Below are positions 24,503-35,908 of a stretch of DNA of 64,000 nt, one piece after another. Position 1 is the first letter of the stretch; every line of letters begins with the position of its first letter. The position numbers and the translations under genes were made by a program. The notes beneath the pieces are model-generated. The model was given only the letters and a program-made list of their open reading frames with translations. It was not told the DNA's origin and searched no databases. Source of the DNA: Owenia fusiformis (taxonomy: Eukaryota; Annelida; Polychaeta; Sabellida; Oweniidae); contig CAIIXF020000009.1 in NCBI GenBank assembly GCA_903813345.2, positions 26,942,740 through 27,006,739 of the forward strand. Direction: 5' to 3'.

Positions 24503-25652
24503 GTACATTTTGTTTGGGTAACCTTGGATGGAAAACTGCATCAGACACTCTTCTCTTGGAAATTTGGATTTACTTTTTAGCAGGCTGTATTTAGGGTTCC
24601 ACTATAACTGTTATATTACACTATCTTAAAACACTTCTAAGCCAGATTTTGCATTTTTAATTGATCACAGATTTCTCAATATTTACTGGGACGATATTCA
24701 AACTTTTCTATTTCACAATTTCCGCAGAAATTTTGTTTTTTGGTATGGTTTACATTACATCATTAACAGTATTATCATCAAACTCGGGTATTTACTAATT
24801 TCAATTCACTTTTCTTATTTTGCTGTTTAATGGTCATCTATGTCTATATTACATCATTAATATAATATCAGTATCTCTAACTAGGACTGGCTTAGTTGAA
24901 TCACATTGCACATCCTTTACTGGTCAGGACTTCTTTGAATGATTTGGCCATGGGAAATTGCTTCTTCCTCAGGATGTTCTGTTCATCCTCCTCTTATTAT
25001 GTTTCTTGATGTATTGATGTTTCTCATTTTATTATCTTTCACATTTTGTTTCTTCTGAGAGGGATTTTGATTGTTATCTTTTACATCACTTTATTGCTCA
25101 TTTTGTGATTGGATATCGCTGAGATTGATTACGTTGCTTTTCATTGCTTTTATATTCATTCATTGTAATCATTATCAGAGGAGAGATTACAAGTTATGCC
25201 TTTAGTATCAGGCATGTGATATCAGACATGGAGCCAGGGGGTTCAGGGGGTTTGAGCGAACTTGGCTGAATTTTTTCATAATCATACAGTTTATCACCAC
25301 TTTGATTTGGGCCAAAATGGTCAAAGACCCCCCTCCTGAAATTTTTAAAAACTGAACCCCCTCTCCCGTGGCAAAAGCTGGCTATGGGCCTGTGGTATTA
25401 TAGACATAAGGCCTTTAGTGAACATCTGCCCTTAAGGATAGTCCCTGTCAATTTTAAGTAAAGTATATATTAAAAACCAATGCCTTTAAAAGGTGACACC
25501 CAGATATTGAATGTTCAGAACTGAAAATAAATTTTATAAGCAGTTTACAATTAGAATTGGACTTAACCTTATTTTCATGATACCATTTGTATGTGTCAAT
25601 TTTAATTTGTTCAATATCATCTTTTCCTCCTTTTGTTTTCATGAACTCTTAG

Positions 25653-25703
25653 GTGTGACATCAACTCTACTCCCAAAGAAAGATTCCAAAGATCTCCAAG
25701 TTT
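25653..25703 (+). CDS. slo: BK linker cassette exon 5 (51 nt)
   Basis: The acceptor is catgaactcttag and the donor gtaagt. It is phase 1 in and out and encodes VTSTLLPKKDSKDLQV. The insert is Lys/Asp-rich. The good donor and correct phase support it. Confidence 0.6.
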
Positions 25704-26667
25704 GTAAGTTGTCCTATTCTCCAATAGGAATGCATGGACGTCATCCGAGTCTAAACTATATTATCTCTTTTGTAGATATATTGCACTGATATGAGGCTGT
25801 TCTAGATTTTCACATATTTGTTCTAGTGGGTGTACGTCCATAATATTTGGTGGCTGTTTAGCTTGAATTGGGATGCTGCTTGGCTCTCTTGATTGGTTGT
25901 TTGATTTATATTCATTGTTGTATCATCAATCCATTGTGATGTCATGGAAACATTGTGATGTTATCAATGAATTGTGATGTCATCAGCAGTGCCGCATTAA
26001 TTATGCTTCTCTGTGACAGTGCAGTTGTCTGCATGACCAATAGTTGAGGCTGAACCCACACTAGGCTAATTAGTATGTAAAAGGATCAACAACATCTGGC
26101 TTGAAACGCATGGGTTATATTTAGTACCATTTGGAAAGCTGTCCACATATTGGTTCACAATTGATGGCGTTTAATAATGTTGGTTTAAAAGACATTATGT
26201 TATGTTGATGTGATGAAGACATGCAGTATTGTACATTTTAACTTTTGCCTTTCCCTTGCAACATCTTGTCACAAATGAAATCAGTAGATGAAATATTTTT
26301 TCATTTGCTCTATGTTGAAACCACTGCTTACTATTTTGAATGCCAAACTGATTGTTGTGAATGCTTTTTATGTTTTTGTGATATGAATGCAATATTTAAT
26401 GTATACAGATGCACCTAGTGCGCTAAATGCTTAACCACCAATGCATGTTTCAGTTGAAGAAACCCCTAATGATAAAAATTACATGAAGTTCTGAAATTTT
26501 AAATAATACCCAAATTGCTTATTCGGCTATTTGTGTTGAACTAATAATTAGTATGTGTTTAGTATATTGTATGTTCACCCAAACACATCCTCAGCTTAAA
26601 AAGTACAAGTAGTATGACATCGCATATGGTTAGATTTAATTTGATAAGTTGATTGTATTTATTCTAG

Positions 26668-26788
26668 TCAATATGCCTATGGCCAAGCTGGGGAAACAGG
26701 GAAAGAAGGCACCTACAGATGGCAAAATAGGTGTAGGAGTGTCCCCAGAGACACTCAAGAAAAACAGACTAGGATCTGCTATAGCAAA
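26668..26788 (+). CDS. slo: BK linker exon, obligatory 121-nt phase switch
   Basis: The acceptor is tttattctag and the donor gtatgt. It encodes NMPMAKLGKQGKKAPTDGK, then VGVSPETLKKNRLGSAIAK. The CKACH exon leaves phase 1, but the RCK2-side exon at 31083 needs two bases carried in. Among the exons found, only this one enters in phase 1 and leaves in phase 2 (121 = 3 x 40 + 1), so it should be constitutive. It is strongly basic and may form part of the linker surface. Confidence 0.8.
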
Positions 26789-27317
26789 GTATGTATTGTC
26801 AATACTTTCTTTAAACAGTAATGATGGCATTATTTGAAATTTGTAACTACAATGTTGAGTTAATGTGGCACATTGTATGTCTGACTCAAATTGATTAGAA
26901 ATATTTGATAACTGATCCAGAAGAGTATTTTGTAATGTCTTGTCTTATATCTTGCATTGTATTATGTATGAACAGACATATCAGCTACGAAAGTTTATAG
27001 ATTTACCAAATAATTTTTAACAATTTTATAAAATATCAGTTTGCCATTTTACAGCACTTTTACATATATTAAATTCTGATGTGTTAAACCTGCATGTTAA
27101 AACTGGCATCTCATGAGCCGGCACCAGGTGAAAGCAACGTTTTAAAAATGTTTTATACTGATGATATTTTTAAATGCTTGTGACACAGAAATAAATTATG
27201 GTAAACCACGTAAGACACTTGATAATATGGCACTAGTGAGTGGTTATAAGTGATGAATACTAGCCTTATGTTTGGTTAACTAACAGAATTGCTCTTTACT
27301 AATATGCAAACTCTTAG

Positions 27318-27620
27318 GGTTGTGGATGAAGCAACGAAGGACACTCCGAGTGAAACCACTCTTGATACGGAGGTGACAATTCTACAAGAGCTTCAGGGAT
27401 CTGTCCAATCCATCAATGTTGACACGTATGACAATTTAGCATATGCCGATGCATCTTTTGATGTCCCTGTAGACCAAACAGTGGCTATTATCACGCATGG
27501 GGCTAATCATGCCCTTGCTCTACCAAAGGGAGCACATGTACAAGACAAATACAAGACCATCAGTACAAGACCATATAAATTATCTTGTCCGAGTGACTCT
27601 GACATATACATTAAGAAATG
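27318..27620 (+). CDS. slo: Large BK linker exon (303 nt), acidic insert
   Basis: The acceptor is aactcttag and the donor gtaatc. It enters and leaves in phase 2, so its 101 codons form an in-frame cassette. It contains VVDEATKDTPSETTLDTEV, QELQGSVQSINVDTYDN, AYADASFDVPVDQTVA and HGANHALALPKGAHV, and ends SDIYIKK. I recognise no domain. The insert is acidic, and the RCK1-RCK2 linker of well-known Slo1 proteins has no comparable segment that I know of. The long open frame with exactly fitting phases makes a real exon likely. Confidence 0.75.
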
Positions 27621-29633
27621 GTAATCCAGCAAAACATATGTTGAATTTCCCTCCATTTTTCCCAAACCCCACAACTACCCACACTAATAGCAACAGCTCC
27701 ACAGCACATACATCCCAGATTCACACAACCCATCTCCTTGTGCCATTCATGGTTTTCAGGTCCTTTAATATCTAAATGCTCTAAATAAAAAATAAAACAA
27801 ATGACCAATGTTCTTTCATTTAATTCAGTCAATATTGTACAGTATATCCTCTTTGGTATTGCACGAGCAGTATTTCATTAGTTATTAGTGAATTTGTTCA
27901 TGCCCCTTTCAATATATTCATATTTTATCAATATCATCTTATCGTATGGATACTTGTGATCATTTCTGTTGATGATGTTAGCATTTGCCTATTATATTAT
28001 TGACTAAATTTTCTCATGAGATTTTCTTCTTTTGTCCCTTTTATAGAATTTGATGATGTCTATGCCTTGATTTGGTAAATGTTCCTTGCTGTATTTGCCA
28101 TTTAATGATAGGAAAGTGGTTACCCCATGGGTGAAATGTTTGGTCTACGATGTATTGTATATATACATGTACATAGGAATGAATGTTGATCTAGCCTACA
28201 CATAAAGTGTATGTAAATTGTATTGTATTGTACCACTCACTGTTTAGGTAGTATTTCATCCACGACCATGTTATGGACAATGTAGGCCACAGTAATGCTT
28301 TAAATATGGTGCTTAAGGTAGCAGGTTATGATGTCACAATATGTAGAGAATCATCCTCCAAACACAGGCCTCCAGAACATCTCCTTTATTTCTGTAAGAA
28401 GGGACATAGTGGATGATATTTGGAGCTGAGCCCTGCATTTGGAGGATCGTCGTGAATGTAAATTGGAGATTGGAGATTGCACCATTATATCAATGTATAT
28501 CTTCACAAACAGCTAAATCTACATTTGCACTTCAAAAAAGGATGCTTACCTTTATATAAGTGAATTAAAACAACCAATAGTGGCTTCAATCCCTTTGCTT
28601 ATTTCACTACTTGTTTGTGGACATTGATTGAAATATTGGTGCACTCTCAATAGAATATGGAAATCTCAAGGCTATGGTATGCAAAATAAAATGTTAAGCA
28701 TCTCATATATCATGGTAAAACCCTCTTAATGATAATATTTAAAAATCAGGGTTTATTTTTCTTAACATATCAATTTTATCTTACATCTATTTTTACTAAA
28801 TTTTGAGAATACTACAAACTTAAAGGCCTCATTCCTTTGTTTCTAAACAAAAATATGAAGCTAAACATAAGATTGAATTTCTTTAGCCTGTTGTTGTACT
28901 GGCATGAAATATGCTTATATTGGGGGTTGATAAGGGATAAGGTTTTGTAGGTGTGTTATCCCAGATCCCTATCAGCCCCTTGTAGAACAGTACACTATAG
29001 TACCAGTATATGTGTATCAGATAGCAAAAATAAGAATAGTATGAGAATATGTTTGTAGCTGAAAGAAAATCTCAGAGTGTACCATATAAGCACTTGCCAA
29101 AAGGGATGTTAGTTTCGATATGGGCCAGTTAATTTTTCAGCATTTGTTGTGTGGGTTGCAGTATATCTGAAATTCTTATGGTGCACCTTGGTCAATTACC
29201 ATGACAACTTCCTGACTTCGCAAAGTGAAACACAATAGTCAGTAGTCAGAATGCAGCACATTCATCGTAATCACAATGCACATTCTGCCAACACGTTTAG
29301 ATTCAGACTGTGACATCACATCTCACATCACTTCACAGGGTTTATTTTTTACTTTGATGAAAATGGATTTGAATTTTTTATTTGATTCTTTGATCCATTC
29401 GGCTGAAAAGTAAATCTTTTTTTCGAAGCAGTGTACATGTAGCTGTACCAAAGATGTACCCCAGGATCACATTAAGTAACTAAAAGTGCTCAAGTGTGAC
29501 TGGTATTGTTCCAATTTGACAAAACAGAACTAAAATGCATGTTCACATAACACTCCAATGTTTTATTTATCTGTTTTATTTTTACTGAATCAGATTGATG
29601 ATGTGTTCATAAAATCATCAAAAATGAGTTATT

Positions 29634-30945
29634 ATCCCACCGAACGAAGTTCGAGGGGGATATAGAGAAGCCGTCCGTCCGTCCGTCCGTCCGTCCGTTC
29701 GTCCGTCCGTTCTTCCGTCCGTTCTTCCGTCCGTTCGTCCGTCCGTTCGTGTGTCCGGGCAATAACTCAAATACCGGTTGACGGATTTCATTCAAATTTT
29801 ATGGGCTTATGCCTTATAGGTGTAGGACCTCTGCTCAAGAAGGAATTTTCAATATGGCCGCTTAATTCAAAATGGCGGCCATTTTTTGGAAAAAATGTAA
29901 TCTTTAATAACTCAAATACTAGTTGATGGATTTGGTTCAAATTTTATATGCTGTTGCCTTGGTACAAAGGAGCCTTGCTCAAGAAGACATTTCCAAGATG
30001 GCCACCAAATTTCAAAATGGCGGCCATTTTTCGTAAAAAAACGTTATCTTTGATAACTCAAAGACCATTGAATGGATTTGGTTCAAATTTTAGATGCTGA
30101 TGCCTAGGGACATAGGAGCTCTGTTTGAGAAAGGATTTTCAAGATGGCAGCTAAATTTCAAAATGGCGGCCATTTTTCGTAAAAATCATTATCTTTGATA
30201 ACTCAAATACCATTGAATGGATTTTGTTTAAATTTTATACGCTGATGCCTAGGGACATAGGAGCTCTGCTCAAGAAAGGATTTTCAAGATGGCAGCTAAA
30301 TTTCAAAATGGCGGCCATTTTTCATAAAAAAACATTATCTTTGATAACTCAATTACCATTGAATGGATTTGGTTCAAATTTTACATGATGATGCCTAGGG
30401 ACATAGGAGCTCTGCTCGAGAAGGGATTTTCAAGGTGGTAGCTAAATTTCAAAATGGCCGCCATTTTTCATAAAAGAACGTAACCTTTGATAACTCAAAT
30501 ACCAGTTGACGGATTTGGTTCAAATTCTATATGCTGATGCCTAGAGACAAAGAAGATCTGCTAAAAATAAATTTTTAAGATGACCACTGAATTTCAAAAT
30601 GGCCGCCATTTTTTGTAAAAAAACGTAATTAATGATAAATCAAATACTAGTGGATGGATTTGGTTCCAATTTTATATGCTGATGTTTAGGGAAAAAGGAA
30701 ATCTGCTTCAGAAGAAATTTCAAAGGCGATAGCTGAATTTCAAAATGGCTGCCGTTTTTCATTAAAAAGGTAATCTTTGATAACCCAGATACCATTGGAC
30801 GGTTATTCTCTGCTAAAGAATAAATCTAAAGATGACAGCTGAATTTCAAAATGGCAACCATAAAGTCATACTCTTTGATAATTCAAATACCAGTGGATGT
30901 ATTTGGCTCAATTTTTTTATCAAAACATGTTTTGTTCGGTGGGAT
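29634..30945 (+). mobile_element. 1.3-kb hairpin-headed element with tandem core repeats
   Basis: The ends are exact 12-bp inverted repeats, ATCCCACCGAAC and GTTCGGTGGGAT. The left end folds directly on GTTCGAGGGGGAT. A run of CGTCCGTC units follows, then about eight diverged units of roughly 120-140 bp. Each has AATGGCGGCCATTTTT and GATAACTCAAATACC-type motifs. No coding capacity. It lies in the intron before RCK2. Confidence 0.85.
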
Positions 30946-31082
30946 TTGCTACTCCGTGGAGTTGCTGTTTTTCTAGTTAATCTTATGTTAATACCCCTTT
31001 TATTCATTAAGATATAATGCATCCACCCAAAATAACCCCAATGGACTATTCTATGTTATTAAGAAGGGATGTTACGTTGCAG

Positions 31083-31227
31083 CATGACAAAGAGCCAACA
31101 ATTAACTGTAGAGAAGCCTAGCATGAAGAAGGAAAGTTCCATGGATATCGCAGACAATGAGAAAAGATTTGACTCCACTGGGATGTTCCATTGGTGCCCT
31201 GAAAAAAAGCTTACAGAAGTTATTATG
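31083..31227 (+). CDS. slo: BK channel exon entering RCK2 (DSTGMFHWC)
   Basis: This 145-nt exon lies between cgttgcag and gtgagt. It starts with one base completing a split codon, leaves phase 0, and encodes MTKSQQLTVEKPSMKKESSM, then FDSTGMFHWCPEKKLTEVIM. The DSTGMFHWC segment is a hallmark of the start of RCK2 in Slo1. The first half is variable linker. Confidence 0.95.
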
Positions 31228-31479
31228 GTGAGTGGTGTATCTTCGATAACTGCCTCCCTCTCTGATTCACCCCATTTGTAAGGGTTGATCTACTGAAGAA
31301 GAAAGCCAAATGAGTGAATGTCATCTGTGTTTATGTGTTTTCCAATGGTGTTTTTTGTCCTTTTTCACAATGACTTAGTTTAAAAAAGTTAAGTTCAATA
31401 AAGATAAAAAGGTTAACTCTGGAGGAAATAAATTCTGAAGATGCACACATCATTAATTCACTTCAATTCCATTTTGCAG

Positions 31480-31704
31480 GATCGTGACCAAGCCACTAGC
31501 TTCATGCTGAGCAACCATGTTGTCGTGTGTCTGTTCGCTGATGCCAACTCACCTCTGATTGGCCTACGCAACCTGGTCATGCCGCTACGGGCTAGCAACT
31601 TTCATTACCACGAGTTAAAACATGTCGTCATTGTCGGCAATGTTGACTACATTCGCAAAGAGTGGAAAACTTTATGTAATTTTCCAAAATTGATCATATT
31701 AAAT
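31480..31704 (+). CDS. slo: BK channel RCK2 exon ([13 protein letters not shown])
   Basis: This 225-nt exon (75 codons, phase 0) lies between attttgcag and gtaagt. It encodes [57 protein letters not shown] and [11 protein letters not shown]. This is the first Rossmann-type beta-alpha-beta part of RCK2 and is strongly conserved with human and fly Slo1. Confidence 0.97.
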
Positions 31705-31867
31705 GTAAGTCAAGTATTCATAAGTATAACACTTAAAGTACTCTTGTGTATGCTGTAATCTTGAGTTTAAAAGTTGAGGTACAAATGATGCATAGTCGTT
31801 AAGTAACTGAAGTCTTTTGGACCAAATGACATGTAAAGTATATCAATCGTGACTTCCTTTCCAACAG

Positions 31868-32078
31868 GGGTCTCCATTGAATAGAGCCAACCTTCGTGCC
31901 ATGAATATAAACCTATGTGACATGTGCACGATACTCTCTGCACGCAAACCAGCGATAGATGATCCAACGCTGGTTGATAAGGAAGCCATCTTATGCTCCC
32001 TGAACATCAAAGCAATGACGTTTGATGACACTATAGGCTTGCTCAATGACTTTGCCAACAGTGAAGAACCAGGGGCAG
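31868..32078 (+). CDS. slo: BK channel RCK2 exon (NINLCDMC)
   Basis: This 211-nt exon lies between ccaacag and gtatgg, from phase 0 to phase 1. It encodes [47 protein letters not shown] and ends NSEEPGAG-like. It continues RCK2 up to the variable loop that precedes the calcium bowl. Confidence 0.97.
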
Positions 32079-32404
32079 GTATGGTATTTAAACACAAGAT
32101 ATTTGCTTAACATTAAGAGTTAAATGGATCTATAAGAATTGGACAAAAATATAATTTTTCCAAAGGTTGCTGTGTCTTTGGTTATCCTTATAATGCGTAG
32201 AGTTGATGGAGAAAGTATATGTTTTTCTTTGAACCTCTGTTTTGTATACGTTTGTTAATTTATGATTAGGATTCTCTAGAAACTTACACATATATATTTT
32301 TCTTTCCCTTTCATTTCAAATGAAGCATGGTGTTGTTGAGCATGAGTAATTTCATGTGTGAAGCTGCATCAAGCATTCTTCATCTTGTACTTGATTCTTT
32401 TTTA

Positions 32405-32536
32405 TGTCACCCCCACAAGTGGTGACATATTGCACGGTCTCAAACTTTTTTGTTGATGGTGTCCCACAGTTGGTGGCTGGTGTTTGGTAGTTGGCATTCG
32501 GCTATCAGCATCTGTAGCAAATGGCAGGTGGTGACA
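32405..32536 (+). mobile_element. Hairpin-headed MITE, TGTCACCACC family (copy 4)
   Basis: The left hairpin is TGTCACCCCCACAAGTGGTGACA. The right end GGTGGTGACA follows CTGTAGCAAATGGCA. It lies about 120 bp upstream of the 402-nt exon. Confidence 0.8.
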
Positions 32537-32654
32537 TTTTGCATGTTAATACTTTGTTTTATGTTGCACGTGTTATCCCAATGCCTCGCTTTCCTTTGTG
32601 AAAAATTCCTGTTCTACATTTTTTAATCTCACTTCATTTGATGATGTATTATAG

Positions 32655-33056
32655 TGGAGTTATCAAGTGATGAAGAAACAGCAAACATCAAGGACATCTA
32701 CTCAGCTGCTACATCATTCAAGCATACTCCCATCATTTTAGTCCGCAGTGCAGACATTCCAAACATCTACGATCCTCCCTCTGATGTTTCACTTGGAGAC
32801 AAAATATTGAAACACACCAACCAAATCCCAACGTTTGATAATAGAAATGAATATATCAATGTTAGTGTTCATGTTAGACCCTCAATGAGACACACTAGTA
32901 ACTACAAGAGTGATCAATTACCCAAATCCAATTGGCCCTTCAGTATATTAGCATCAAAACTGAAGCACCAAACAAAATCAAGCTTACACCTTTTCTATGA
33001 AAATCAGCATAGAATGGACACAGAAAGACGCAGGTCAACTCTACATCCATACAATG
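32655..33056 (+). CDS. slo: Large BK RCK2-loop cassette exon (402 nt)
   Basis: The acceptor is gtattatag and the donor gtgatc. It enters and leaves in phase 1, so the 134 codons keep the frame. It begins VELSSDEETANIKDIYSAAT, contains FKHTPIILVRSADIPNIY and SILASKLKHQTKSSL, and ends RRRSTLHPYN plus one base. It falls between the RCK2 core and the calcium bowl, where known Slo1 proteins carry a short disordered loop. I do not recognise the sequence. The long open frame and exact phases support it. A constitutive junction 32078 to 34266 is also in frame, so it is probably a cassette. Confidence 0.7.
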
Positions 33057-34019
33057 GTGATCTTAGAGAATATAGTATCATAAGTTACATTTATATGGAT
33101 ACCATATTCTTCTTGGGCATTCATTTTAATGATATGCTTTTTATCCTGATGACAGATGTGCCACAATGGTTCATGGTGAAGTTTGATGATCATAAATACA
33201 TTTAGGTTCAAAACTGCAGCCCTTTACCATATAAAAGCTGTTGGTTTCTAAACTCCTATGTACCCATATATAAGGATTATGTACTGGGAGGTTTTGGATA
33301 TGGGGTTCATCCAGATAGAGATATGCATATCTACCTGAGGTACCGTAGGGACTGAAGGTAGATGTCCATATCTCACGAGGGATGAACCCTATATCCAAAC
33401 CGACCGTACATAACTGCTTTATCCTATACCAAGTACAGTTTTCAGGGGCATATGGCCATTTCAATAGTACAAGGTGTAAAAATAAACAAATCATTCATAT
33501 GCAAAGTCATTTTATTGCATTTGCACTACTTACCGGAAGAGGGGAGATATGCACCGAAGCGGGAAGATATGCACCGAAGCGGGAGATATGGAGGTTCTGG
33601 ATAGGGAAACCTCAAAATCAGGATACGGGATATATCTTACCAACTTATCTCCCTAAAACTCTACTTGGCATAGAATAATGACCCATATCTTAGACTCATG
33701 TACTAAATATAAGGAGGAATATGGTATTAATATATAGTTATGTGATTCCATCATTACTTTCTTTGTTGATAAGAATGTTCTTACTCACAAACATTGAGTT
33801 ATATATAATTTTTACTGACCATTTATGACTTTTGTGTTTATTGTTCTCCTGTTATATGTTTTGTTTCAGTTTTCTTATTAATTATTAATTCTAGGTTTAT
33901 ACACTAATAATCATGTAGTAAATGGATTGTATTGTTCAGTAAATGTAAATAGTATGTATGGTTTAGCTGAACATGTGTGTTTTGCATTGACATTCTTTTA
34001 TTTTACATTTCTATTCTAA

Positions 34020-34215
34020 CTACAGCGAAATCTTGTAAGTGGAACACCCTTAATTTTGCAAATAAATCGTTCCACTAAGGAGGTGTTCTGCTAACTGCTA
34101 ATAAAGAATTGATTGGTATTGCATCAAGGAGTTGTGGGTCTGAATTGAAAGGTGTTCCACTAAAGAAAGTGTTCCACTTACATAGGTGTTCTAGCTGGTA
34201 AATAGGTTTTACTGT
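34020..34215 (+). repeat. Interspersed repeat ending AGGTTTTACTGT
   Basis: GTGTTCCACTAAAGAA-type motifs end GGTAAATAGGTTTTACTGT. It is the same family as 6340-6515, in an intron just upstream of the 34266 exon. Confidence 0.6.
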
Positions 34216-34265
34216 CAGAACATGCCAGTTCTTCCCATATCTTATATATCTTTATGTTCTTTCAG

Positions 34266-34364
34266 GGTTTATGCCTCTTGGGTTCTCTCCTATGGGTACA
34301 CCAGTAAAAGGGACAAGGAGGGGGTCATCATATGGAGCTAATGTACCAATGATCACAGAACTAG
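34266..34364 (+). CDS. slo: BK channel RCK2 loop exon (VPMITEL)
   Basis: This 99-nt exon (phase 1 in and out) lies between ctttcag and gtaagc. It encodes FMPLGFSPMGTPVKGTRRGS and YGANVPMITEL. Human Slo1 has NIPIITEL directly before the calcium bowl exon. The first part is a variable, Gly/Pro-rich loop. Confidence 0.93.
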
Positions 34365-34609
34365 GTAAGCAACCATGCAACTACCCATTCACACTGATCT
34401 AGTTCTCACTATAGTGTGTATTTAACTAATTTGGTGTGACTGGGCAGAAAAGTACAAAACAAAAGAGATCAGCTGCCTGTAATACAAGGTGTCTATGAAC
34501 AAAAACAAAAGGATACAAGATTACAACTAAAAAAAATATATGAATTATTATTGAAAATTATTTGCAGGGGCAACCCTTATTTAATACTTGTTTGTATGTT
34601 TGCATTTAG

Positions 34610-34740
34610 CCAATGACACCAATGTCCAGTTTCTGGATCAAGATGATGACGATGATCCAGATACAGAGCTTTACATGACGCAACCGTTTGCTTGTGGTAC
34701 AGCCTTTGCTGTCAGTGTGCTAGACTCTCTCATGAGTACA
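34610..34740 (+). CDS. slo: BK channel calcium bowl exon
   Basis: This 131-nt exon lies between tgcatttag and gtaagt. It encodes [20 protein letters not shown], then [18 protein letters not shown] and [15 protein letters not shown] is the calcium bowl of RCK2, the high-affinity Ca2+ site of BK channels, and every acidic residue is present. This is the clearest single diagnostic of the gene. Confidence 0.98.
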
Positions 34741-35027
34741 GTAAGTATGGCTTTACATGAAGAAATATTTGTCTTTGTGTTTGTAACACTATTTGCTGTG
34801 AAAGAGCAAACTTTCATGAAGTCTCTTAATAAGAAACACTTTAATATTTTGAGCTCAAAAGCGTCTAATTTTATCTATTAATTTTGAATCACATATGGGA
34901 AAGACCTTGTGATCATTAATAGTGTGACTGACAACCTGGAAAAACTTAATTGATGATGGGTTCGGGAAATGGCATGTAAGACTTGGCAACAATATGATAT
35001 ATGAAATGTTGATGTGAGAGCTCATTT

Positions 35028-35096
35028 CACTCTGTAGCTCAAGTGGTAGAGCACTAGACATGTAATTGGGTTATGGGTTCGATTCCCACCAAGGTG
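35028..35096 (+). pseudogene. Degenerate tRNA-like sequence
   Basis: TAGCTCAAGTGGTAGAGC forms a normal D arm with an A box, and GGTTCGATTCCCACC gives a T arm with a B box. The acceptor stem pairs CACTCTG with CAAGGTG with one mismatch and one wobble. The anticodon stem does not pair and no consistent anticodon with T33 can be set. It is therefore probably a tRNA pseudogene or the head of a tRNA-derived SINE, in an intron. Confidence 0.6.
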
Positions 35097-35216
35097 GAGA
35101 GACTTCTTCACATGAATCCTGAGCCTTGGATTTTATCCAATTTTTCAGATTAACCCATAGTTTCAAGCTCACAGATGTTGTCTATCGTAATTGTGAATTG
35201 TTGTTCTTGTTTTAAG

Positions 35217-35411
35217 ACATACTTCAACGACAATGCTTTGACGCTAATCCGAACGCTCATCACTGGGGGAGCCACACCAGAGCTGGAGCAGATCCTGGCA
35301 GAGGGGGTTGGGATGCGAGGGGGTTATAGCACCCCAGAGACTATAGCTAATAGGGATAGATGCAGGGTTGGACAGATCTCACTGTTCGATGGCCCACTTG
35401 CTCAATATGGA
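35217..35411 (+). CDS. slo: BK channel RCK2 exon (GGATPELE)
   Basis: This 195-nt exon (65 codons, phase 0) lies between ttttaag and gtaagt. It encodes [58 protein letters not shown] and [19 protein letters not shown] and RDRCRV match Slo1 across animals. The segment downstream of PELE is more variable. Confidence 0.97.
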
Positions 35412-35737
35412 GTAAGTTCAATGTTTAAGAATCTAATTTTACAAGCATTCATAGTTAAAAAGACACATACAACCTTTTTTAGACCTAGAATTTGTGAAAG
35501 TTTACTTCTTAAAAAACATGTAAAGTATAGTAGATTGAAGAAAATTTCCAATATAGTCTAATGCCTTAAGGTAATTTTACACTGGGGTCTCTGTATGTGT
35601 ATAACTACCTTAAAAATGTTTTGTATTTAATTTCATGTCAGTTCTGCAAATCAAGGCTTATAATTGGTCAATTTCTAAACATAACTAACCAATGGCCATT
35701 TATTCACGTGATTTTAAATATATGTTTTATTTTTCAG

Positions 35738-35908
35738 GAATCAGGGAAATATGGCGATTTGTTTGTGGCAGCTCTCAAGAATTTCAACATTCTATGTATA
35801 GGTCTCTATAGGTTCAGAGACACCAATGCCTCCGTGAGGTGTCCATCGTCAAAACGTTATGTCATCACCAATCCACCGGATGACTTTCCTCTCTTACCCA
35901 CTGATATG
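35738..35908 (+). CDS. slo: BK channel RCK2 exon (KRYVITNPP)
   Basis: This 171-nt exon (57 codons, phase 0) lies between tttttcag and gtaagt. It encodes [40 protein letters not shown] and [17 protein letters not shown]. The [13 protein letters not shown] stretch matches invertebrate Slo. The single donor at its end can join either of two terminal exons, at 36570 or 46520. Confidence 0.97.

Noticed and set aside
29607-29795. - strand ORF with repeated GRTNGRKNGR
   Set aside because: It is a translation of the CGTCCGTC tract of a mobile element.
33171-33678. ORFs on both strands after the 402-nt exon
   Set aside because: Both fall in an intron with an imperfect inverted repeat near 33255-33415. 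They have no splice phase that fits the channel and no recognisable domain.
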